Below are positions 59,020-64,000 of a stretch of DNA of 64,000 bases, in pieces. The DNA is taken from assembly GCF_014648675.1 (NCBI RefSeq), contig NZ_BMRO01000008.1:1-64000 (forward strand), given 5' to 3'. The DNA comes from Actinomadura livida. Its GTDB lineage: Bacteria > Actinomycetota > Actinomycetes > Streptosporangiales > Streptosporangiaceae. The translations under genes were made by a program, and so were the position numbers. The notes below the pieces were generated by a model. That model was not told the DNA's origin, made no database searches, and worked only from the letters and a program-made list of their open reading frames with translations. Position 1 is the first letter of the stretch. Every line of letters starts with the position of its first letter.

Positions 59020-60851
59020 CGACCGTTCCGCTCCCGCCGGTTCCCCGGCACGCCGCCGCCGCCGGGCCGGTGGTCCTGGCCGCCGCCGGGCCGCTGGCGG
59101 GCGGGACCGTGCTGCTGCTCACCGACGCGCTCGGCGGCGTCGTGAAGGTCCCCGGCGACGTGGTGACCTACATGGCGCTCACGGGCCTCCTGCTCGCCTG
59201 CGCGGGCGTCTTCCCGCTGCTGCGGACGGCCGGACGGTCGCGCCCCCACCGGGCGGCCGCGGCCTGCGGCGCGCCGGCCGGCCTCGCCATCGTGCTGGCG
59301 GGGCTCATCCCCGCGATCCCCGTCTTCGCCACCGCGCTGATGGCGGCGGGGATCCTCGCGGGGCCGCTGCTCGCCGTGCCGAGGGCGGGCGCCGTCCGGT
59401 CGGCCGGCGGGCCCGCGCGCGGGCAGGCCGCCGCGCTCGCGGGCCTGGCCGCGGCCGCCTGGATCGCGGTGCTCCGGTCCGCCGATCCCGGGTCGGCGCT
59501 GCTGGTCGCGGGCGGCTGCGCCGCGGCGCTCGCCGCGGCGGCCGCCCTGCTCTCCCGCGACGTGCCGGGGGAGTCCGGCCGGTCCGTCGCGCGGGTGCGG
59601 GACGTGGCCGTCGCCCGCGAGGTCAAGGCGTCCCTCCCCGTGTACCTGCTCATCGGCTGGACGGTGGGAGCGCCGCTCATGGGCGGGCTGCACCTGCTCA
59701 CCTTCCGCTGGGACCTGATCGGCGACGAACCCGTCCGGCACCTGGCGTGGGCGCTGCTCCCGGCGGTCGCGCTCGTCGTCCTCGGGCGCCGGACGGCCGG
59801 CACGGCGCAGACCGTCCCCTGGCTGCTGCTCGCGGGCGCCGCCGCGCCGGTGCTGATGGCGAGCGCGCCCGGTCCGGTCGCGCTCGCGGCCGGTTTCGCC
59901 GTGGCGCTGCCCGCCGCGTGCCTGGCCGTCGCCGCGCTCGACGCCACCGTGCTCCGGCCACTGCCAGAACCGCGCCGTCTGGCGGTGGCCGGCCTCACCG
60001 GGATCGCGGCGGCGGGCGGCGGGCTCGCCGGCTTCGGCTGCGCGGCGGCCCTGCGCTCGGTGCTCGCCGAGGGGTCCGCGCTGACGCTCACCGCACTGCC
60101 GCCGATCCTCGGCGCGCTGCTGGCGCTGCGCGTGCGCGGCCCCCGGAGCACGGAGCCGGCCCCTTTCCTCGACGTCCGGGACCTGTCGGTCCCGCGCGGC
60201 CCGGCCCCGCTGCGCCGGATCGGGCTGCGGATGGCGGCGGGCGAGGTCGTCGCCCTGTCCGGCCCCGGCGCGGGCACGCTCGCCGCCGCGCTCGCCGGCC
60301 GGACGCCCTGCAGGGGCAAGATCGTGCTGGGCGGCGCCGACCTGACCGCGCTCGACGCCTACCAGCGCATGGCGCTGGGGCTGTGCCACCACGCGGGCCC
60401 GGAACCGCGCGCCCCCGGGGAGTCGCCAGTCGCGGCGGGATTGGCGGCGCACGCCCGCGCGATGGGCCACGCCGACCCCGATGCCGCCGCCCGCTCCGTC
60501 CTGGACGTCTTCCCCTCGCTCCGCAAGCTCGGCGGCGAACCCGCGCAGGCGCTCGCCACCGCGCCGAAGGGGCTGCTCTCGCTCGCCGAGGCGCTGCTCA
60601 CCCGGCCCCGGCTCCTGCTGGTGGACGGCATCGCGGGCGGCCCGTGCGCCACCGCCGTCCACGCCGTGCTGGCCCGGCTCGCCGCCACCGGCACCGCCGT
60701 GGTCGTCGCCGGACCGGCCACGCCGGAGATCCTCGCGCTCGTCCACCGCGCCTACACCGTCGAGCCCGGCCGCATCGCCGAGATTGCCGTCCCGGCGCCC
60801 GGCGAGCCGCGCCCGGCGGCCGTGGCCCGCACCGGAGGTCCAGTCACGTGA
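59016..60851 (+). CDS. polytopic membrane protein fused to degenerate ABC ATPase domain
   Basis: 611 residues. Residues 1 to about 375 contain some ten to twelve hydrophobic helices. From about 385 an ABC-type nucleotide-binding domain starts (PFLDVRDLSVPRGPAPLRRIGLRMAAGEVVALSG). Its Walker A reads GPGAGTLAA, lacking the Lys-Ser/Thr. The signature LSGGQ is replaced by APKGLLSLAEAL. Walker B RLLLVDGIAG lacks the catalytic Glu. So ATP hydrolysis is unlikely. It is coupled to the surface-protein genes by ATGA overlap, suggesting a structural or gating role. Confidence 0.75.
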   Translation: MTTVPLPPVPRHAAAAGPVVLAAAGPLAGGTVLLLTDALGGVVKVPGDVVTYMALTGLLLACAGVFPLLRTAGRSRPHRAAAACGAPAGLAIVLAGLIPAIPVFATALMAAGILAGPLLAVPRAGAVRSAGGPARGQAAALAGLAAAAWIAVLRSADPGSALLVAGGCAAALAAAAALLSRDVPGESGRSVARVRDVAVAREVKASLPVYLLIGWTVGAPLMGGLHLLTFRWDLIGDEPVRHLAWALLPAVALVVLGRRTAGTAQTVPWLLLAGAAAPVLMASAPGPVALAAGFAVALPAACLAVAALDATVLRPLPEPRRLAVAGLTGIAAAGGGLAGFGCAAALRSVLAEGSALTLTALPPILGALLALRVRGPRSTEPAPFLDVRDLSVPRGPAPLRRIGLRMAAGEVVALSGPGAGTLAAALAGRTPCRGKIVLGGADLTALDAYQRMALGLCHHAGPEPRAPGESPVAAGLAAHARAMGHADPDAAARSVLDVFPSLRKLGGEPAQALATAPKGLLSLAEALLTRPRLLLVDGIAGGPCATAVHAVLARLAATGTAVVVAGPATPEILALVHRAYTVEPGRIAEIAVPAPGEPRPAAVARTGGPVT

Positions 60852-61441
60852 TCCCCCACGCGCTCGCCGCGCTGGCGCTGTCCCCACTGGCCCTGTTCCC
60901 GCTCGCGCCGTTCCCGCTCGCCGCCGGGACGGCCGCGCCCGAGCTGCACGTCAGCCGTTCCGCCGACCTCACCCCGGGCGAGACGATCACCGTCACCGGG
61001 TCCGGGTTCCGTCCCGGGCTGAAGGCGGTCGCGGTCGGGCTGTGCCGGGAGGGCTACACCAACGGGCTCAAGGACTGCGACCTCGGCGGCGGCTCGACCT
61101 TCGTCAACGTCGACGCGGAGGGCAGGCTCCCCGAGGTCCGGCTCAAGGCCCGTCCCGAGTTCAGCGGCATCGACTGCATGACCCGCCAGTGCGTCATCGG
61201 CGCCGGGCCGCTGCCCGGGACCGTGCCGGACGCCGTCTACGACACCAACACCGCGGTCGTCCGCGTGGGCTTCAAGGGGTCGTCGTTCAAGGGCGGTGCC
61301 GCCGTGCGGACCTCCGCGGCGCCCGCCGCCGCGACCGGGCCGGGCACCGGCGGCCCCTCGACGCCGCTCTGGGCCGCCACCGTCGCGCTGCTCGTCCTCG
61401 CCGGGGGAGTCGTCACCGTCGTCCAACGCCGCAGCAGATAG
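60848..61441 (+). CDS. secreted/membrane-anchored Ig-like protein
   Basis: 197 residues from GTG 60848 (GTGA overlap). A hydrophobic signal-like N terminus (ALAALALSPLALFPLAPFPL) is followed by one Ig/neocarzinostatin-like domain with ADLTPGETITVTGSGFRPGLKAVAVGLCRE and cysteines in KDCDLGGG and IDCMTRQCVIG, then a C-terminal helix (LWAATVALLVLAGGVVTVV) and basic tail. Closely resembles the domain of the next gene. No sortase motif. Confidence 0.75.
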   Translation: MIPHALAALALSPLALFPLAPFPLAAGTAAPELHVSRSADLTPGETITVTGSGFRPGLKAVAVGLCREGYTNGLKDCDLGGGSTFVNVDAEGRLPEVRLKARPEFSGIDCMTRQCVIGAGPLPGTVPDAVYDTNTAVVRVGFKGSSFKGGAAVRTSAAPAAATGPGTGGPSTPLWAATVALLVLAGGVVTVVQRRSR

Positions 61442-61470
61442 GCAGCAGACAATAAGAAGGAGCGATCGTC

Positions 61471-62190
61471 GTGACCGTCAGTATTTCCCGAGGGGGGGCG
61501 ACCCCCCATACCCCCCGGACCGGCTTCGCCGGACTTGTGAGACGCGCCGGCGCCGTCGTGGCACTAGCCGGGGCATGCGTCCTGGCGGTCGCGCCGCCCG
61601 CGCTGGCCGCACCGAAGATCAACGCGAGCAAGACCACCGGGGTGAAGGCCGGGGACACGATCACCGTCCAGGTGACCGGCATGACCCCCAACGAGACCTT
61701 CGTGACGCTCGGCCAGTGCAAGCCCGGCCCCAAGCTCCCCAACGACTGCGCGGCGCAGGACACCGGGGGAGCGATCCTCGGGGCCACCGACGCCGAGGGC
61801 AACTTCGTGACCAAGGACGGCTCCAAGGACGCCAAGATCAAGCTCGTCGCCGAGGCGGGCGGGGCCGACTGCGCCGCCAAGGCCGGCGCCTGCGTCATCG
61901 CCGTCACCGCGCCGGGCAACCAGGGACCGAACTCCGCCGAGATCCCGCTCACCTTCGCCGGCGGTGGCGGCGGCGGGGACGGTGACGGCTCGGGCGGCGG
62001 GTCCGGCGACGGCGGCGGTACGGGCGGCGGCGGTACGGGCGGCGGCGGTACGGGCGGCGGCGGCTCCGGGGACCTGCCGAACACCGGCAGCCCCGACGGC
62101 CTGCCCACCTACGCCATGATCGCCTCCGCCCTGGTCATGGCCGGCGGAGCCGCCCTGCTGATCATCCCGCGCCGCCGCAGGGACCACTAG
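61471..62190 (+). CDS. LPNTG-anchored surface protein with Gly-rich stalk
   Basis: 239 residues from GTG 61471 (AGAAGGAG upstream). A long signal peptide (ending ALAAP) precedes an Ig-like domain related to the previous protein (TTGVKAGDTITVQVTGMTPNETFVTLGQCKPG), then a Gly/Thr/Ser/Asp stalk, the sorting motif LPNTG, a hydrophobic helix (MIASALVMAGGAALLII) and RRRR. A sortase, probably the class E enzyme at 54646-55314, would link it to the cell wall. Last gene of the operon; two hairpins follow. Confidence 0.83.
   Translation: MTVSISRGGATPHTPRTGFAGLVRRAGAVVALAGACVLAVAPPALAAPKINASKTTGVKAGDTITVQVTGMTPNETFVTLGQCKPGPKLPNDCAAQDTGGAILGATDAEGNFVTKDGSKDAKIKLVAEAGGADCAAKAGACVIAVTAPGNQGPNSAEIPLTFAGGGGGGDGDGSGGGSGDGGGTGGGGTGGGGTGGGGSGDLPNTGSPDGLPTYAMIASALVMAGGAALLIIPRRRRDH
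62011..62055. repeat. 15-bp tandem repeat encoding Gly-rich stalk
   Basis: GGCGGCGGTACGGGC repeats three times in register (62011, 62026, 62041) plus a partial. It encodes Gly-Gly-Gly-Thr-Gly units of the stalk. Copy-number change would lengthen the stalk without a frameshift. Confidence 0.85.
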
Positions 62191-62197
62191 TAGACCG

Positions 62198-62218
62198 ACC
62201 GCTACGCCTCCTAGCGGT
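62198..62218 (+). terminator. 7-bp hairpin preceding a long hairpin
   Basis: ACCGCTA (62198-62204) pairs with TAGCGGT (62212-62218) over a 7-nt loop, 8 nt after the LPNTG gene stop. Probably assists the stronger hairpin that follows. Confidence 0.45.
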
Positions 62219-62219
62219 C

Positions 62220-62285
62220 CCGTTGACTTGCGGCGTGTTGTTGTTATTCCGCCTTCCATAACAACAACACGCCGCAAGTCAACGG
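62220..62285. terminator. 28-bp perfect inverted repeat, bidirectional terminator
   Basis: Arms 62220-62247 and 62258-62285 are exact reverse complements over 28 bp, with a 10-nt loop (TCCGCCTTCC). The top of the stem is AT-rich (GTTGTTGTTAT). It sits between convergent genes (LPNTG protein ends 62190, bicupin ends 62303). Much longer than other hairpins in the window; a double-stranded RNA or mobile-element relic is possible. Confidence 0.75.
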
Positions 62286-62302
62286 CTTGGTCGGCCGGGC
62301 GG

Positions 62303-63550
62303 TCACATGCCGTCGGCGTCCCAGCGGCCGGTGGAGCGGCTTCGGACGGGGAGGCTCGACAGGATGGGGGCGGGGACCGGGTCGCCCTCCCGCCAGGGGC
62401 GGCCGGCGCCCCAGTTGTGGCGGAGGCGGTCCGTGCGCTCGTCGGCGTGCTCCAGCGCGGCGGGGTCGGTGCCCCAGTCCAGGGCCGCGTGGTCGTGGTC
62501 CTGGTCGTCGTGGTCGTGGTCGTCGTGGCCGTGGCCGCCTTGGAGGCGGGCCGCGTCCAGGGCCTTGGCTATGGCGAGGACGCTCTTGTCGGTTCCGTGG
62601 CCGTGCTGGATGTAGTCGTCGTCCGTCTCGCCCTGCTCGCGCTGGTAGAGCACGGCCTCCTGGAGTTCCTTCAGGTCGCGCTCGGAACGTCCCGCCGTCC
62701 CGCGGCCGAGGTCGTGCGACGCCATGGACCAGCGCATCCGGCCGCCCTCGGGTCCGTAGTTGACGGCCTCGCCGCCCCAGCGCACCCACTCGTTCTGCGT
62801 GTACCAGTTGACGAGTTCGCCGTCCGAGCGCAGGAGCCACGTCGCGCCGCCCTCCTGGGTGGTGAAGTGCCCGTGCTTCACCCGTGCGGGACGGAAGAAG
62901 TAGGTGCCCAGGTCGAGGGTGCCGAAGTTGTACTCCATGTGGCCCTGGACGGTGTACGCCTCCTCGTAGCACGGGTGGTGCGCCAGCCGGTGGTCCGTCC
63001 AGCCCTCCTGCGCGTGCACGAGCCTGGTGTAGAAGCCGCTGACCGGGTCGACGTGCAGGTACTTGATGAACAGGCCGGGCATAGGGCCGGCCTTAGGCAC
63101 CGCGTCCCATGTCATGGCCTCGCTGTCGATGACGATGACGTCCTCGTAGGCGTCCTTCCACCGGGGCGCGTTCAGCCCGTCCACCGGGTCGAACCCCGCG
63201 TCGCCGTACTCGCGGTAGTGCAGGACGCGGGTGCCCTCGGTGAAGGTGATGGCATCGGCGGGGACGCCCTTGGGCGCGTACACGTACCCGCCCTTGCCGA
63301 TCTCGCGTCCGCCGTAGGTCATCGAGCCTTCGAGCACGTAGTACTCGGTGTTGGCGTGGTGGATGCCTGGGCCGCGTCCCCAGTCGGTGTGGAAGTCGAG
63401 CCGCAGCGAGGACGAGCCGTCCTCCTCGTCCACCGACAGCCGGCGCTCGCTCGCCCTGCCCTCCCCGCCCACCAGCTCGGCCGCGTGCCAGACGTAGTCG
63501 TCTTCCTGGATCAGCTCGACGTGGGGTCGCACGTGCTCGTCTCCGTTCAC
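62303..63550 (-). CDS. bicupin protein with His/Asp-rich insertion
   Basis: 415 residues from GTG 63550. Two cupin domains. The first has GIHHANTEYYVLEGSMTYGG and KGGYVYAPKGVPADA. The second has HHPCYEEAYTVQGHMEYNFG and GTYFFRPARVKHGHF, matching the HxH/E and later His pattern of metal-binding cupins. A segment near residue 350 is a run of His and Asp (GHGHDDHDHDDQDHDH), possibly a metal store. A dioxygenase, isomerase or hydrolase is possible. Operator G lies 20 nt upstream of the start, and an FAD-dehydrogenase gene diverges from it under operator H. Confidence 0.75.
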   Translation of the reverse strand: MNGDEHVRPHVELIQEDDYVWHAAELVGGEGRASERRLSVDEEDGSSSLRLDFHTDWGRGPGIHHANTEYYVLEGSMTYGGREIGKGGYVYAPKGVPADAITFTEGTRVLHYREYGDAGFDPVDGLNAPRWKDAYEDVIVIDSEAMTWDAVPKAGPMPGLFIKYLHVDPVSGFYTRLVHAQEGWTDHRLAHHPCYEEAYTVQGHMEYNFGTLDLGTYFFRPARVKHGHFTTQEGGATWLLRSDGELVNWYTQNEWVRWGGEAVNYGPEGGRMRWSMASHDLGRGTAGRSERDLKELQEAVLYQREQGETDDDYIQHGHGTDKSVLAIAKALDAARLQGGHGHDDHDHDDQDHDHAALDWGTDPAALEHADERTDRLRHNWGAGRPWREGDPVPAPILSSLPVRSRSTGRWDADGM

Positions 63551-63557
63551 CCGGTCT

Positions 63558-63582
63558 GTTTCGCTATAGGAAACATCGTTTC
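63558..63582 (-). promoter_or_regulatory. IclR-type operator G (bicupin)
   Basis: Plus-strand GTTTC (63558-63562), 7 nt, GAAAC (63570-63574), ATC, GTTTC (63578-63582). All three half-sites are perfect. It overlaps the presumed promoter of the minus-strand bicupin gene. Confidence 0.8.
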
Positions 63583-63631
63583 ACTCATACGGGCAAGAGG
63601 CCGGGCACCTTGACCGGTCCCCGAACCTAAG

Positions 63632-63656
63632 GAAACACTATTTCCCACAGCGGAAC
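63632..63656 (+). promoter_or_regulatory. IclR-type operator H (FAD dehydrogenase)
   Basis: GAAAC (63632-63636), ACT, ATTTC (63640-63644, one change), 7 nt, GGAAC (63652-63656, one change). Same architecture as the other six sites. It ends 14 nt before the ATG of the plus-strand FAD protein. Confidence 0.65.
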
Positions 63657-63669
63657 ATCGGAGGTCGCC

Positions 63670-64000
63670 ATGGGGTTCGACGTGATCGTCGCCGGCGCCG
63701 GGCCGGGCGGGCTGGCCTGCGCGATCACGGCGGCGGGCGCCGGTGCGCGGGTGCTGGTCCTGGAGAAGCCCGCCGACGTCGGCGGCGCGCTGCCGTACTC
63801 CGGCGGGCACCTGTCCGCGGGCGGCTTCTCCGCCCAGCGCGAGCGCGGCATCGCCGACGACCCCGGACGGCACCTCGCCGACATCCTGCGGATCAGCCGG
63901 GGCACCGGACGCGAGGACCTCACCCGGCTCTCGCTCGCGGAGCAGCCCGCCGTCCTGGAGTGGCTCTTCGCGGCCGGCTACGAGATCGACCCGGCCACCC
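63670..64000 (+). CDS. FAD-binding dehydrogenase (fumarate reductase/ketosteroid dehydrogenase-like), truncated by window end
   Basis: 110 residues visible; the gene runs off the window. The N terminus FDVIVAGAGPGGLACAITAAGAGARVLVLEKPADVGGALPYSGG is the GxGxxG FAD motif plus the GG doublet of flavoprotein dehydrogenases of the fumarate-reductase/3-ketosteroid-1-dehydrogenase family. GGAGG precedes ATG 63670, just downstream of operator H. Likely part of the same regulon; substrate undetermined. Confidence 0.8.
   Translation, partial: MGFDVIVAGAGPGGLACAITAAGAGARVLVLEKPADVGGALPYSGGHLSAGGFSAQRERGIADDPGRHLADILRISRGTGREDLTRLSLAEQPAVLEWLFAAGYEIDPAT

Noticed and set aside
1..64000. tRNA genes, rRNA genes, CRISPR arrays, prophage or plasmid origin signals
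   Set aside because: None found by eye. Regular direct repeats present are 15-18-bp minisatellites, not CRISPR repeats with unique spacers.

Overview
The window is very GC-rich, uses GTG/TTG starts freely, packs genes into ATGA/GTGA-coupled operons, and carries typical actinomycete families (DUF3040, MAB_1171c-type membrane protein, CYP142-like P450, class E sortase, M56/BlaI pair). It is almost certainly chromosomal DNA of a filamentous actinomycete. An Actinomadura/Thermomonosporaceae-like host is a guess from overall character, not a demonstrated assignment. No tRNA, rRNA, CRISPR array or prophage was seen.

Layout. 0-1.1 kb: right part of an IS200/IS605-type element with a tnpB broken by two frameshifts that cancel each other. 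1.1-5.7 kb: a membrane protein, a CsbD-like stress protein, an AlkZ-like glycosylase and a secreted FG-GAP repeat protein. 5.7-9.9 kb: a lipid/steroid-type block (NAD(P)-dependent oxidoreductase, FabG3-like hydroxysteroid SDR, enoyl-CoA hydratase, CYP142-like P450) with a KstR-like box and a second palindrome that occurs twice. 9.9-18.7 kb: cytochrome oxidase subunit I and a CtaG-like assembly protein, a ferritin-like protein, two hemerythrin paralogues and a zinc alcohol dehydrogenase. 18.8-35.6 kb: mixed small operons (Tat-exported beta-propeller-like protein, PaaX-controlled crotonase/acyl-CoA ligase pair, BlaI/M56 pair, TerB, CBS-BON, MerR, RF3, BrkB, LysR, DAO-type oxidase), plus remnants of a TetR regulator and possibly an ABC permease.

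35.6-64 kb is the most unusual part and looks like one regulon. A ten-gene minus-strand operon (44.9 to 35.6 kb) holds a tandem nitrilase, two proteins that resemble plant red chlorophyll catabolite reductase (RCCR), a chlorophyllase-like alpha/beta hydrolase, a Rieske oxygenase of the type that includes pheophorbide a oxygenase (PaO), an SDR, an arylmalonate-decarboxylase-like protein, and others. Next come a secreted hydrolase, a second minus-strand operon (52.8-46.2 kb: flavin reductase/HMGL-like fusion, acyl-CoA-dehydrogenase-fold monooxygenase, two aldehyde dehydrogenases, FAD monooxygenase), an IclR regulator, a polytopic membrane protein, a sortase, and a plus-strand surface operon (WxL-like protein, DUF916-like protein, Ig-like membrane proteins, a membrane protein fused to a degenerate ABC ATPase, an LPNTG-anchored protein). 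A bicupin and an FAD dehydrogenase close the window.

Seven promoters in this region carry the same three-half-site motif, GAAAC-N3-GTTTC-N7-GAAAC (or close variants), close to the start codon. The motif resembles IclR-family operators, and the only IclR gene in view (52968-53792) sits in the middle. My inference is an IclR-controlled system that hydrolyses, oxygenates and degrades a large substrate, possibly a tetrapyrrole/chlorophyll derivative, coupled to a dedicated surface apparatus. The substrate is not proven by sequence.
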